Shown: positions 17,599-28,083, counted from the first letter of the stretch. The stretch is 64,000 nt of DNA from Patiriisocius sp047731265 (GCF_047731265.1 NZ_CP159835.1:310001-374000); one strand, 5' to 3'. Translations and numbers: made by a program. Notes: generated by a model not told the origin, from the sequence alone.

Positions 17599-19578
17599 AT
17601 GGCAGAAGAAAATAAAAAACCTACCGAAGGAAAAAAGAACAAAAAGCCTGATCTTAAAAAACCTAAATTTAGTGCATACTGGATTTATGGGGCGCTTTTA
17701 GTATTTTTCCTTGCAATATTCCTCTCTGGAGGAAGTAATTTAACGCAAGCTACAAAAACTACGCAAGCTGAATTTGAAACATATCTTAGAGACGGAGATG
17801 TTGAAAAAGTTGAAATAGTGAACAAAAAACTTGCAAAAGTTTATTTAACCGCCGAAGCGAGTACACAGGAAAAGCACCTTAAAACCAAATCAAAAGGGCT
17901 CCTAGGAGGACCTAGTGCTGGAGACCCAAATTATCAATTTGAATTTGGAGACCTTCAAAACTTTGAAAATAATTTTCAGCAAATAAAGCAAGAGAACAGC
18001 CTTAATACTCAAATTGTATGGAACACAGAGTCTAACGTTTGGGGAGAGGTTCTAATGGGCTTATTGCCTTTTATAGTAATTATTGGTATCTGGATTTTTA
18101 TCATGAAACGTATGTCTGGCGGTGCTGGAGGCGGTGCTGGAGGACAAATTTTCAATATTGGCAAATCAAAAGCAAAATTATTTGATGAGAAAATTGATGT
18201 TAAAACTTCCTTTAAAGACGTAGCTGGACTAGAAGGCGCAAAAGAAGAAGTACAAGAAATTGTAGACTTTCTAAAACACCCTGAAAAATACACTTCATTA
18301 GGAGGGAAAATACCTAAAGGAGCCTTACTAGTTGGCCCCCCTGGAACAGGTAAAACATTATTAGCTCGTGCAGTCGCAGGAGAAGCAAAAGTTCCTTTCT
18401 TTTCGTTATCAGGTTCAGATTTTGTTGAGATGTTTGTAGGTGTTGGAGCTTCTCGTGTTCGTGACTTATTTAAACAAGCAAAAGAAAAATCACCTTCTAT
18501 AATTTTTATAGACGAAATTGATGCCATTGGTAGAGCTCGTGGTAAAAGCAACTTTAGTGGCTCAAACGATGAAAGAGAAAACACCTTAAACCAGTTATTG
18601 ACTGAAATGGACGGTTTTGCAACAAACTCAAATGTTATCGTAATAGCAGCGACAAATCGCGCAGACGTCCTCGATAAAGCCTTAATGCGTGCAGGAAGAT
18701 TTGATCGGCAAATCTATGTAGATTTACCAGATGTCCGGGAACGTAAAGAAATTTTTGAAGTGCACTTACGCCCGTTAAAAAAAGAAGAAAATCTTGATAC
18801 AGATTTTCTCTCAAAACAAACACCTGGTTTTTCAGGTGCCGATATCGCAAATGTTTGTAATGAAGCGGCCTTAATAGCGGCTAGACAAGATAAGAAAGCG
18901 GTAGGAAAACAAGACTTTCTAGATGCCGTTGATAGAATTGTAGGTGGCTTAGAAAAGAAAAATAAAATAGTTACGCCAGGAGAGAAAAAAGCAATTGCTT
19001 TTCACGAAGCTGGTCATGCAACCGTTAGCTGGATGCTAGAACATGCGGCTCCCTTAGTTAAAGTAACAATTGTTCCTCGGGGACAATCCTTAGGGGCTGC
19101 TTGGTATTTACCGGAAGAAAGACTTATTGTTCGACCTGAGCAAATGCTTGACGAAATGTGTGCTACACTAGGTGGCCGCGCTGCTGAAAAAGTTATATTT
19201 AATCAAATATCTACAGGAGCGTTGAGTGATCTTGAAAAAGTTACAAAACAAGCACGCGCAATGGTAACTATTTACGGCTTGAATGATAAAGTAGGAAATC
19301 TAACCTATTATGACTCTAGCGGACAATCCGAATACAACTTTAGCAAGCCTTATAGCGAGAAGACTGCAGAATTAATTGATAAAGAAATCTCAAACCTTAT
19401 TGAGACGCAATATCAGAGGGCTATTGATTTATTAGAGAAGAATAAAGAAAAACTAACGGAGCTAGCAAACGTCCTCTTAGAGAAAGAAGTTATTTTTAAA
19501 GATAACCTAGAAAAGATTTTTGGAGAAAGACCATTTGGAAAATCATCTGAAACTGCTGAAAAGTTGGTAACCGACTAG
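17599..19578 (+). CDS. ftsH: ATP-dependent zinc metalloprotease FtsH
   Basis: Membrane-anchored AAA+ protease that degrades misfolded membrane proteins and regulators. 659 residues. A cytoplasmic N-terminus rich in Lys precedes TM1 (about 28-45); a periplasmic domain follows, then TM2 (about 150-170) and the AAA module with Walker A GPPGTGKT (246-253), IIFIDEIDAIG and a second region of homology. The zinc motif HEAGH is at 469-473. The Gly-rich GGAGGGAGG linker after TM2 is usual in this phylum. It sits between rsfS and the LUD gene; FtsH beside cdsA and psd fits a membrane-homeostasis cluster. Confidence 0.97.
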   Translation: MAEENKKPTEGKKNKKPDLKKPKFSAYWIYGALLVFFLAIFLSGGSNLTQATKTTQAEFETYLRDGDVEKVEIVNKKLAKVYLTAEASTQEKHLKTKSKGLLGGPSAGDPNYQFEFGDLQNFENNFQQIKQENSLNTQIVWNTESNVWGEVLMGLLPFIVIIGIWIFIMKRMSGGAGGGAGGQIFNIGKSKAKLFDEKIDVKTSFKDVAGLEGAKEEVQEIVDFLKHPEKYTSLGGKIPKGALLVGPPGTGKTLLARAVAGEAKVPFFSLSGSDFVEMFVGVGASRVRDLFKQAKEKSPSIIFIDEIDAIGRARGKSNFSGSNDERENTLNQLLTEMDGFATNSNVIVIAATNRADVLDKALMRAGRFDRQIYVDLPDVRERKEIFEVHLRPLKKEENLDTDFLSKQTPGFSGADIANVCNEAALIAARQDKKAVGKQDFLDAVDRIVGGLEKKNKIVTPGEKKAIAFHEAGHATVSWMLEHAAPLVKVTIVPRGQSLGAAWYLPEERLIVRPEQMLDEMCATLGGRAAEKVIFNQISTGALSDLEKVTKQARAMVTIYGLNDKVGNLTYYDSSGQSEYNFSKPYSEKTAELIDKEISNLIETQYQRAIDLLEKNKEKLTELANVLLEKEVIFKDNLEKIFGERPFGKSSETAEKLVTD

Positions 19579-19686
19579 ATTTATTTACGATATAAAACGA
19601 AAAGTTTGGCCGTATTGCAGTACTCCTGTATTAGGATTTTATTATATTTGAAAAAATAGTGCATTTATTCCTCATAAATACTATCA

Positions 19687-20295
19687 ATGGGTCTCTTTAA
19701 AAGACTTTTAAAATCTAAAACAAATAAAAAGCCTGAGAACTTAGGTGCATTAGACGCGCACTCTAAATACTTCCCGAAAGACAAACTCCCTATAGACGAG
19801 AACTTCACAGCTAATTTTAAACGTAATGGCGGTAAGTTCTTGTATTGTGAGAATAGCAACGAAATTAACGATGCGTTTGACAATATTCTTCTCGAAAATG
19901 ATTGGTATGAAGAAGATGTATTTTGTGTTGACGAAACTCTAAAATTAAAATTTGATGGTTACAATCTTAATTTTGTAAAAAAAACGACGGCGAGCTTTTT
20001 TCTGTCTCAATGCGAATCTTTAGTATCTAATAATGGCTCTATATTACTCTCTTCAAATCAGATAAAAGAGAAGAAACTCGATGAGCTTCCCATAAACATT
20101 ATCATTTTTGCTACCACGAGTCAATTTGTTGAAAACATAAGTGACGGTCTTCGTATCATAAAAAATTCAGGAGGGAAATTCATTCCTAGTAATATCACTA
20201 CAATCCAAGACTTCGAAACTGAAAAAGAAAAGGATTTCATGAGTTATGGAAGTAGCTCAAAAAACCTATATTTGCTGCTACTCGAAGATTTATAA
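19687..20295 (+). CDS. LUD-domain protein (LutC/YkgG-like)
   Basis: 202 residues. The C-terminal 100 residues carry the LUD fold pattern (SQCESLVSNNGSILLSS, NIIIFATTSQFVENI, LLLLEDL at the C-terminus). LUD proteins in lutABC act in lactate oxidation, but this single gene lies without lutA or lutB, in the rsfS-ftsH-LUD-cdsA-psd order conserved in flavobacteria, and its role there is unknown. A TATATTTG box at 19643-19650 may give it an internal promoter. cdsA begins 2 bases after its stop. Confidence 0.85.
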   Translation: MGLFKRLLKSKTNKKPENLGALDAHSKYFPKDKLPIDENFTANFKRNGGKFLYCENSNEINDAFDNILLENDWYEEDVFCVDETLKLKFDGYNLNFVKKTTASFFLSQCESLVSNNGSILLSSNQIKEKKLDELPINIIIFATTSQFVENISDGLRIIKNSGGKFIPSNITTIQDFETEKEKDFMSYGSSSKNLYLLLLEDL

Positions 20296-20297
20296 AT

Positions 20298-21101
20298 ATG
20301 AGAGAAATTATCGTGCGGACTATTTCAGGTATTTTATACATCCTGGTAGTTATCTTTTCAATGTACACCTCGCGCGAGTTATTTATAGCCCTTTTCTTTA
20401 TATTAGGTGTTTTAGTGCTTAGAGAGTTTCTTAAATTAGTTCATCTAAAGAGTTATGTCGCCTATTTATTACTCGGAGCTGGACTTTATTTTTTAAGCTA
20501 TGACATCATAGCCATACAAGCTGTCCATTTATACCTCATTCTCTCTTGTTTTGTCTGCCTATTTTTATTTAAAGATTTACTGTGGACTAAAAAAATTCCA
20601 ATGTTTGAAAAAAAGAAATACATCACCACCATATTTTATATTATAAGCGGATTCGTATTTCTAACCTTAATACCATTTTCTGAAGGATACTTTATGCCTG
20701 AAATAATTGTTGGCATATTCACCCTAATATGGGCTAATGACACTTTTGCTTACATCGTTGGAAAATCTATTGGAAAACATAAATTATACGAGCGTATTTC
20801 TCCCAAAAAAACCATAGAAGGGTTTTTAGGAGGAGTTGTTGGCGCTCTTATCGCAGGATTTGTTGTTTTTAAACTCACAGGAATTTATAATCTGTATATT
20901 TGGTTCATACTTGCTTTAATAGGATCAATATTTGGGACTATTGGAGATTTAATTCAATCAAAATTTAAACGACAAGCCGGAGTAAAAGATAGCGGCATGT
21001 TAATGCCAGGACACGGTGGGTTGTATGATAGACTTGATAGTGTGATTTATACAAGTCCATTTATTTATGCGTTTTTAGAAATTATAAACTATGTTTCATA
21101 A
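20298..21101 (+). CDS. cdsA: phosphatidate cytidylyltransferase
   Basis: Forms CDP-diacylglycerol from phosphatidic acid and CTP, the branch point of phospholipid synthesis, in the inner membrane. 267 residues with about seven membrane helices. The CDS signature is intact near the C-terminus: SKFKRQAGVKDSG, then PGHGGLYDRLDS. SPKKTIEGFLGG is also visible. It overlaps psd by 11 bases, which indicates translational coupling of the two steps of phosphatidylethanolamine synthesis (the intervening PssA is not in this window). Confidence 0.95.
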   Translation: MREIIVRTISGILYILVVIFSMYTSRELFIALFFILGVLVLREFLKLVHLKSYVAYLLLGAGLYFLSYDIIAIQAVHLYLILSCFVCLFLFKDLLWTKKIPMFEKKKYITTIFYIISGFVFLTLIPFSEGYFMPEIIVGIFTLIWANDTFAYIVGKSIGKHKLYERISPKKTIEGFLGGVVGALIAGFVVFKLTGIYNLYIWFILALIGSIFGTIGDLIQSKFKRQAGVKDSGMLMPGHGGLYDRLDSVIYTSPFIYAFLEIINYVS

Positions 21102-21741
21102 AGAAGGTCAAAAAATAATTTTAATAACACTTTTTCTAGTAGTTGCTGCAAGCTTATTAGCAGACTATGCAATTACAAATCCATATTTTAGAAGAGGGGT
21201 AATCATAGCTGCGGTTGCTTTGTTAATAATGGTTTTACAGTTTTTTAGAAACCCAAAGCGCAACTTTCTTCCAAACGATTCACAAATTATTTCACCAGTA
21301 GATGGTAAAGTTGTTGTGATTGAAGAAGTATTTGAAAAAGAATTTTACAACGAAAAAAGGTTGCAAGTTTCGGTTTTTATGTCGCCATTAAATGTTCATG
21401 TTACGAGATATCCTGTTAGTGGCAAGGTTATTTTAAGTAAATACCATCCAGGGAAATTTTTAGTTGCGTGGCATCCTAAATCAAGTGAAGAAAATGAGCG
21501 GACTACTGTTGTTGTAAACAATGAAGCTTTTGGTAATATCTTATATCGTCAAATTGCAGGCGCATTAGCAAAAAGAATTGTAAATTATGCCAAAGAAGGT
21601 CAAGTCGTAACGCAATCAAGTGATAGTGGATTCATAAAATTTGGAAGTCGGGTAGATGTATTCCTTCCTTTAGGCACCAAACTTGACATAACACTCAATC
21701 AAAATGTTAAAGGCGGAATAACCGTTTTAGCTTCGAAATAA
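21091..21741 (+). CDS. psd: phosphatidylserine decarboxylase (short type)
   Basis: Converts phosphatidylserine to phosphatidylethanolamine. 216 residues, the short Psd form. Two N-terminal hydrophobic segments are followed by ISPVDGKVV, FMSPLNVHVTRYPVSG (active-site His region) and the self-cleavage region GFIKFGSRVDVFLP, where the Ser of the GS pair becomes the pyruvoyl group. It starts inside the end of cdsA. Confidence 0.94.
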   Translation: MFHKEGQKIILITLFLVVAASLLADYAITNPYFRRGVIIAAVALLIMVLQFFRNPKRNFLPNDSQIISPVDGKVVVIEEVFEKEFYNEKRLQVSVFMSPLNVHVTRYPVSGKVILSKYHPGKFLVAWHPKSSEENERTTVVVNNEAFGNILYRQIAGALAKRIVNYAKEGQVVTQSSDSGFIKFGSRVDVFLPLGTKLDITLNQNVKGGITVLASK

Positions 21742-21787
21742 CTATTAAACAACGAGAATATAATTCTTGTGGTAAAACAAAAACCAA

Positions 21788-22060
21788 GTGGCTTCTTCTG
21801 AAGAAATAAACAAAGCATTTAACAAAGCAGTAGAGTTAGTGAACGCACATCATGAACCTTTTCCTGCAGATGTTTTACTCAACCTCTACGCATATTATAA
21901 AAAAGCTACAGACGCTTCTCATAGCGCAGGAGAAAGCAGAGAATCTCTAATCACTGCTTTTAAAACAAATGCCTTATTTCAAACAAAAAACATGTCTAAA
22001 GATGAGGCGAAAGAACTCTATGTGGAAACCACCACTCGCTATTTTTTGTACCGAAAGTAA
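21788..22060 (+). CDS. acyl-CoA-binding protein
   Basis: 90 residues matching the ACBP four-helix bundle: FNKAVELVNAHHEPFPADVL, the diagnostic LLNLYAYYKKAT (compare LYGHYKQAT of animal ACBP), then AFKTNALFQTKNMSKDEAK and ELYVETTTRY. The conserved Tyr and Lys ligand positions are mostly kept. It binds long-chain acyl-CoA in the cytoplasm and suits its place after cdsA-psd. The start is GTG at 21788; an in-frame stop at 21773 excludes anything longer. It is convergent with valS. Confidence 0.85.
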   Translation: MASSEEINKAFNKAVELVNAHHEPFPADVLLNLYAYYKKATDASHSAGESRESLITAFKTNALFQTKNMSKDEAKELYVETTTRYFLYRK

Positions 22061-22090
22061 TACTGACTATCCTTTATAATAGTATGCAAA

Positions 22091-24727
22091 TTACTGTTTC
22101 AAACTCTTTAAACTAGCCTCGATGGTTTCGATTTTAGCTAATGCATCAGCCTTCTTCTTGAGTTCGTTAGCGACCACTTGTTCAGGTGCTCCACTTACGA
22201 ATTTTTCGTTTTTAAGTTTCCCTTGAACACTCCTTAAAAACCCTTGAGTATAATTTAATTCTTCTTCTAGTTTCTGAATTTCTTCTTCAATATTGATACT
22301 CCCTTCCATCGGAATAAAATATTCATTAGACTTAACTCTAAATGTTAGTGCCCCCTCAACCGCCGCAGAAACTTCATTAAATTCTGAAATATTACCTAGC
22401 TTAGTAATCACTGAATTTAAACGATCATTCGTTTTTTCAGAATTAAGCATCAATAATGAAACGGAATCCTTAAACGCTATATTCTTTTCCTTTCTAACCG
22501 TTCTAATCCCTGAAATAACTTCCGCTGCAAATTCAAAATCTGTCAACAATTTAGCATCAATGAGTGCTAACTTCGGCCAGTGATTTACAATTAGTGCTTC
22601 ATTGGGAGAACGAGCTGCTATTAGGTGCCACAATTCTTCGGTAAGGAAAGGCATAAAAGGATGTAAAATTCTTAAATTCTCTTCAAATAATGAGATGATA
22701 CCAGTATATGTTTTTTGATCTATAGGTGCCTGATATGCTGGTTTAACAATTTCTAATAACCAACCGCAAAAGTCGTCCCAAATTAATTTATACGTTCCCA
22801 TTAAGGCATCACTAATACGATATTTGCCGTAATGATCTTCAATTTCAACAAGTGTTTGCTGCAATCTTGAACGGTACCATTGCAACGCAATTGCAGATGA
22901 TTCAGGCTGACCTATTTCCATAGAAATATCCCACGATTGCGTGAGTTTAAAAGCATTCCAAATCTTATTGCTAAATCCTTTTCCTTGCTGGCAAAGTCCT
23001 TCATCAAACATTAAATCATTCCCCGCTGGCGCGCTCAACAATAAACCCACTCGAACACCATCTGCACTATAGTCGTTAATTAACTTTAAAGCATCTGGAG
23101 AATTCCCTAGAGACTTGCTCATTTTACGACGCTCCTTATCCCGAACAAGGCCTGTTAAATAAACATTTTTAAAAGGACGTTCGGCTGTATATTCATAACC
23201 AGCAATAATCATTCTAGCCACCCAAAAGAATAGAATATCTGGACCTGTTACTAAATCGTTGGTAGGGTAATAATATTTAAATTCTTCATTTTCAGGATCA
23301 TTTAGCCCATCAAAAACACTCATAGGCCACAACCAAGACGAAAACCAAGTATCTAATGCATCTGAGTCTTGGCTTAAATCTTCGATTCTTAAATTGGCTT
23401 TTCCTGTTTTCTCTTTTGCTTTTATAAGGGCTTCTTCCATAGTTTCAGCAACCACAAAATCTTCCTTTCCGTCTCCGTAGAAATAGGCAGGGATTTGTTG
23501 ACCCCACCATAATTGGCGACTTATATTCCAATCGCGAATATTAGTCAACCAATGACGGTATGTATTTTCAAATTTCTTAGGGTGCAATACAACATCATCT
23601 GTCTCTAAAACCGCTTTAATCGCTGGTTTTACTAATTCTTGCATTTTCAAAAACCATTGATCGCTTAACCTTGGTTCAATAACAGCCTTAGTTCGCTCAC
23701 TAGTCCCTACCTTATTTAAGTGTTGTTCCGTTTTAATAAGTGCCCCGTTCGCTTCCAATTCTTTTGTAACTTCCTTGCGAACCACAAAACGATCTTTACC
23801 TTCATAGTGCAATCCAAAAGAATTAAGACTTGCATCATCATTAAAAATATCAACCACTTCGAGCTTATGTTTATCGCCCAGCATTTTATCATTTTCGTCG
23901 TGAGCTGGAGTAACTTTTAAGCAACCAGTACCAAACTCAACATCTACATATTCGTCTTCAATAATAGGAATTATACGATGGCATATAGGAACAATGGCTT
24001 GCTTTCCTTTTAGGTGCGTAAATCGTTCATCATTAGGGTTTATACAAATAGCGGTATCCCCAAAAATAGTTTCAGGCCTTGTAGTAGCAATAGTTAGGAA
24101 ATCTTCACTTCCTTCAATTGCATATTTTATATAATATAAATTCCCTTGCTTTTCTACATAGTTTACTTCCTCGTCACTCAAAGTTGTTTTTGCCTCAGGA
24201 TCCCAATTCACCATGCGGTATCCTCGATAAATCATTCCTTTGTCATATAGATCTACAAAGCTCTTGATTACCTGTTGAGACATCTTTGGGTCTAAAGTAA
24301 ATTTTGTGCGTTCCCAATCGCAGGATGCACCTAGCTTTTTTAGTTGGTCTAAAATAACGCCTCCGTATTCTTCAGTCCAATCCCAAGCGTGTTTTAAAAA
24401 TTCCTCGCGGGTGAGCGAAGATTTTTCTATACCTTCTGCTTTTAACTTCGCAACAACTTTCGCTTCAGTAGCAATACTTGCATGGTCCGTACCTGGAACC
24501 CAGCACGCATTGTATCCTTTTAACCTTGCCCTTCTAATAAGCACATCTTGAATGGTATTATTAAGCATATGCCCCATGTGTAGTATTCCAGTAACATTGG
24601 GTGGCGGAATAACAATAGTGTAGGGTTCTCGATCATCTACTTCACTATGAAAATAGTTGTGTTCCATCCAGTAGGCATACCACTTATCTTCTATATTTTG
24701 TGCGTTATATTTTGCTTCAAGGGCCAT
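22091..24727 (-). CDS. valS: valine--tRNA ligase
   Basis: Class I aminoacyl-tRNA synthetase. 878 residues, normal. HIGH motif as HMGH (50-53) in PPPNVTGILHMGH, KMSKSLGNSPD in the second half of the Rossmann fold, the editing (CP1) domain between them, an anticodon-binding domain, and a C-terminal coiled coil (IEEEIQKLEEELNYTQGFL). All core motifs are intact. Confidence 0.97.
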   Translation of the reverse strand: MALEAKYNAQNIEDKWYAYWMEHNYFHSEVDDREPYTIVIPPPNVTGILHMGHMLNNTIQDVLIRRARLKGYNACWVPGTDHASIATEAKVVAKLKAEGIEKSSLTREEFLKHAWDWTEEYGGVILDQLKKLGASCDWERTKFTLDPKMSQQVIKSFVDLYDKGMIYRGYRMVNWDPEAKTTLSDEEVNYVEKQGNLYYIKYAIEGSEDFLTIATTRPETIFGDTAICINPNDERFTHLKGKQAIVPICHRIIPIIEDEYVDVEFGTGCLKVTPAHDENDKMLGDKHKLEVVDIFNDDASLNSFGLHYEGKDRFVVRKEVTKELEANGALIKTEQHLNKVGTSERTKAVIEPRLSDQWFLKMQELVKPAIKAVLETDDVVLHPKKFENTYRHWLTNIRDWNISRQLWWGQQIPAYFYGDGKEDFVVAETMEEALIKAKEKTGKANLRIEDLSQDSDALDTWFSSWLWPMSVFDGLNDPENEEFKYYYPTNDLVTGPDILFFWVARMIIAGYEYTAERPFKNVYLTGLVRDKERRKMSKSLGNSPDALKLINDYSADGVRVGLLLSAPAGNDLMFDEGLCQQGKGFSNKIWNAFKLTQSWDISMEIGQPESSAIALQWYRSRLQQTLVEIEDHYGKYRISDALMGTYKLIWDDFCGWLLEIVKPAYQAPIDQKTYTGIISLFEENLRILHPFMPFLTEELWHLIAARSPNEALIVNHWPKLALIDAKLLTDFEFAAEVISGIRTVRKEKNIAFKDSVSLLMLNSEKTNDRLNSVITKLGNISEFNEVSAAVEGALTFRVKSNEYFIPMEGSINIEEEIQKLEEELNYTQGFLRSVQGKLKNEKFVSGAPEQVVANELKKKADALAKIETIEASLKSLKQ

Positions 24728-24861
24728 GTTTGGTCTAATTTTTGAATTTAGTTTGCAAAAATAGGTATTACAATACGATTAATATAATTTTAAATATGCG
24801 TAAGTTAACTTGCAAATTGTAAAGCGAATACCTAATTTAGCAATAATCAAATACAACACTT

Positions 24862-25260
24862 ATGAAAAAATTAGTTTTAATAGCATTAGTTGGTTTACTA
24901 GGATTTACGGTTAATGCTCAGGCAAAAATCACTTTTAAGAGTGATACTGTAGACTACGGTAAAATAGTAAAAGGAAGCGATGGAGTTCGTGTTTTTGAAT
25001 TTACAAACACTGGAGATGCTCCATTAATAGTTAGTGATGTAAAATCTAGCTGTGGTTGCACCGTACCTAAAAAACCCAAAGGACCCGTTGCAGCTGGCGC
25101 AACTGGCACAATTGAGGTAAAATACGACACCAATAGAGTAGGGCCTATTAGAAAAACTGTAACCGTGTATTCAAACGCAGATGAACCTATCAAGGCGTTG
25201 AAAATTAAAGGTGAGGTATTGAAAGAAGCAGGTAGCGTATTGGAAAAAACTGAAAAATAA
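24862..25260 (+). CDS. secreted DUF1573 protein
   Basis: 132 residues: signal peptide (MKKLVLIALVGLLGFTVNAQA) then one DUF1573 immunoglobulin-like domain with VFEFTNTGDAPLIVSDVKSS, the conserved CGCTVP and the YDTNRVGPIRKTVTVYSNA strand pair. Very common in Bacteroidota and predicted periplasmic; function unknown. It is divergent from valS and ends at a strong terminator. Confidence 0.9.
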   Translation: MKKLVLIALVGLLGFTVNAQAKITFKSDTVDYGKIVKGSDGVRVFEFTNTGDAPLIVSDVKSSCGCTVPKKPKGPVAAGATGTIEVKYDTNRVGPIRKTVTVYSNADEPIKALKIKGEVLKEAGSVLEKTEK

Positions 25261-25280
25261 ACTGTTCTTCTCAAATTATT

Positions 25281-25310
25281 AAAACGACCATCAATTTGAT
25301 GGTCGTTTTT
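25281..25310 (+). terminator. terminator after the DUF1573 gene
   Basis: 13-bp perfect stem (aaaacgaccatca paired with its complement ending in tcgtttt), 3-4 base loop and terminal T5. It is symmetrical enough to work on both strands and so could also have served the relic at 25313. Confidence 0.88.
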
Positions 25311-25312
25311 CT

Positions 25313-26651
25313 TTACAATACTTTTTTTAGTTTAAAGCTCGTTTTCAATAATTTATCACCTCGTTCATATTCTATAGTAATTTTCTTGCCTACACTACTG
25401 CCAAATAGCGCAATTACTTCGTATAGTTTATATTTATAACAAAAACACCGTTTATTTTATGGCCCCATCCCCCACTTGTAATCCAGCAAATGCTCCCAGG
25501 GAAACACTTCTAAGTTCTACTATAACAATCTTAGGCGCCGTAAATAATTTAAAAACCGGATCTATTACTATGCTCGAATTTCTATTAGCACTTCCGGATT
25601 CTAACACCTTTAAACTCATTTTTTCTGACCGTATATCCTGTAATTTTTTAACTTGTATGGAGCCATTAGGTGCTAAAGTCAATTAGCTTAAGTTATAATA
25701 AAATGGTTTCGAATAATTTGAATTCCTTTTAACAGCATCCATTATTCAGCATAATTCATTGTTGCTGTAAAACGTTTAAGCAATGAACGTCCAATACTTC
25801 CCGCTCTATTTTTTGCAATGTATAATGAATCTTTTATTTCAATATTTGTAAGTACTACGGTTACATCCTCAAACCTAAAATCACTCATTTCCATCCACTC
25901 CAATTTTGATCGTTTTCTATACAGGCTAACGCTCTTAGTTAGTCCTAAAAAATCTTCAAAATAATTTTTAAGTTCTTCCGTAATAAACACCTCATCTTCG
26001 AACAACCATGTCGCATCGCTCGAACCAGAATCTATTAAGAATAGCAGAAAATTAATAACGAACCCAAACTCACTTCTTCATTTATACAGAGCTTTTCCTT
26101 ATAAAACTGAAGTGGTATATTTTTGCAGTTTTTACGTCGCTTTATTTTGAAATTCAATGGTTTATAAAAGGTCATTCTTTTTTTAGTGCAATTAGTTTCA
26201 ACAACAAAATCTTTAAAGAAGTCATATCCTAAAATACCATGGACTGGAACACCCATTCTGCTCGAAAAATATAGCATTTAATCAAAAACAACATATACAC
26301 TAAGATTTATATCCTTGAAATCTCCAACAACAAAAGTATTTACAGTACTTTTCAATCCCCTACAACCTCGCCTCCAATCCCTCTCAAATTAATAGCGTTT
26401 ACATTTTTAATTGAAACCGAATCTGCCTCCGTTAAACTTAACAAAATTCTATTTTGAACACCAGTGTCTAACAAAAAAGAAAGTTCAACTCCGTTCAATC
26501 AAATAGGAATAACAACAAGATTGTTCACCTACAGAAAATAAAATTTATAAATTTTATGACCATTTTCAAAAGAAAAAGAAGACTGACTGTGCCCTAAAAT
26601 TTGTACTCCAACAGCACACCATAGGAATAACAAATAGTACTTTATTTTCAT
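25313..26651 (-). pseudogene. relic of a retropepsin-like aspartyl protease with PDZ domain
   Basis: Read from ATG 26651 to the stop at 25313 on the minus strand with several frame changes, the pieces form one protein. The order is a signal-peptide-like start (MKIKYYLLFLWCAVGVQIL); FLLDTGVQNRILLSLTEADS, holding the DTG active-site motif, with LRGIGGEVVGD after it; VHGILGYDFFKDFVVE (26277-26035); FEDEVFITEELKNYFEDFLG and RAGSIGRSLLKRF (26005-25742); and a C-terminal PDZ domain (SVSLGAFAGLQVGDGAIK, then KKITIEYERGDKLLKT). This is the standard layout of flavobacterial aspartyl protease/PDZ proteins of about 440 residues. Nonsense codons are also present near 26540 and 26330. No single frame can make the product. 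Confidence 0.85.
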
Positions 26652-26757
26652 TCTAATTATCATTCATTTAAATTTAGAAAAAAATAACATAAACTCGCGA
26701 AATACTATGCATGAATTCTAACATTTTTTTGCAACTTTGTTATCTAAATTGTAAACT

Positions 26758-27948
26758 ATGCCTTCTATTTCTGTAAAGGGTGAAAAAATGCCCGAATCCC
26801 CAATAAGAAAACTAGTTCCTTATGCTGAAAAAGCCTACAAAGCAAATAAAACGGTCTACCATCTCAACATAGGACAACCAGATATTAAAAGCCCACAAAT
26901 TGCAATGGATGCTGTTTCTCAACACAACCTTGAAATTCTGGCGTATACCCGTAGTGAAGGATCTGAAGCATATCGTGAGAAAATTGCAGGGTATTACAAT
27001 CGCAATAGTATAATGGTCGAGGCAAATGAAATTATTGTAACCACAGGAGGAAGCGAAGCGCTGCTCTTTGCAATGGGAGCAGTTGCTGATGTTGATGATG
27101 AAATTATAATTCCAGAACCATTTTACGCTAATTACAATGGGTTTGCAACAGCTTCTGGAGTAAAAATAGTGCCTGTGATTTCAAAAATTGAAAATAATTT
27201 TGCGCTACCACCAATAAGCGAATTTGAAAAATTAATCACACCAAAAACTAAAGCAATATTAATTTGCAACCCAGGGAATCCTACTGGGTATTTATATAGC
27301 CTGGAGGAGATTCAAACATTGGCTAAAATAGTAAAGAAACATGATCTCTTTTTAGTAGCAGACGAGGTATATCGTGAGTTTGTTTATGATGATTTAACAC
27401 ATCACTCCATCCTCCAAATCGACGGCTTAGAGGAACACGCGATTGTTATAGACTCTGTTTCTAAGCGCTACAGCATGTGTGGTGCAAGAATAGGATGTCT
27501 CGTTTCTAAAAACAAGGCAGTTATTACAACAGGTTTAAAATTTGCGCAAGCCAGATTGAGTCCTCCTACGTTTGCACAAATTGCTAGCGAGGCCGCATTA
27601 CAAACTCCTCAAAGTTATTTTGACGAAGTAATTGTAGAGTACAAGGAGCGTCGCGACACCCTCATCGAAAAACTAGAAGAAATTCCTGGTGTTAAAGTTG
27701 GACACCCAAAAGGGGCTTTTTATTGTATTGCACAACTCCCGGTAAAAAACAGTGATGCTTTTGCTCAATGGTTATTAGAAGAATTTGATGTTGATGGCGA
27801 AACGATTATGGTTGCACCAGCAGCTGGTTTTTATTCCACTCCAAATATGGGTACAAACCAAATTAGAATTGCTTATGTCTTAAATAAAGACAGTTTAATT
27901 AACGCCGTAAATATTCTAAAAAAAGCACTTGAGGTTTATGTAGATTAG
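26758..27948 (+). CDS. PLP-dependent aminotransferase, class I (AspC-like)
   Basis: 396 residues, fold type I. Seen: N-terminal LNIGQPDIKSP, TTGGSEALLFAMGA, ICNPGNPTGYLYS (carboxylate binding), VADEVYREFVYD and the Schiff-base Lys236 in DSVSKRYSMCGARIG. The closest group is the aspartate/aromatic aminotransferases used widely in Bacteroidota; the exact amino acid pair is not certain. The initiating Met is followed by SVKGEKMPESPIRKL, usual for the group. Confidence 0.92.
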   Translation: MPSISVKGEKMPESPIRKLVPYAEKAYKANKTVYHLNIGQPDIKSPQIAMDAVSQHNLEILAYTRSEGSEAYREKIAGYYNRNSIMVEANEIIVTTGGSEALLFAMGAVADVDDEIIIPEPFYANYNGFATASGVKIVPVISKIENNFALPPISEFEKLITPKTKAILICNPGNPTGYLYSLEEIQTLAKIVKKHDLFLVADEVYREFVYDDLTHHSILQIDGLEEHAIVIDSVSKRYSMCGARIGCLVSKNKAVITTGLKFAQARLSPPTFAQIASEAALQTPQSYFDEVIVEYKERRDTLIEKLEEIPGVKVGHPKGAFYCIAQLPVKNSDAFAQWLLEEFDVDGETIMVAPAAGFYSTPNMGTNQIRIAYVLNKDSLINAVNILKKALEVYVD

Positions 27949-28083
27949 CTTCGATACCATTTTGTGATTTAAAAGTAGGCTCCTATTTTTTATTTAATAC
28001 AAACACACAATCAGTCAGCTGCCTTTGTTTGGTTATATTGTGGAATACTTGCCTAAAAATAAATCTGAATTAAGAAATCTAAA

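Noticed and set aside
25459..25686. 75-codon plus-strand frame
   Set aside because: Lies opposite the PDZ part of the aspartyl protease relic, whose minus-strand sequence fits a known family.
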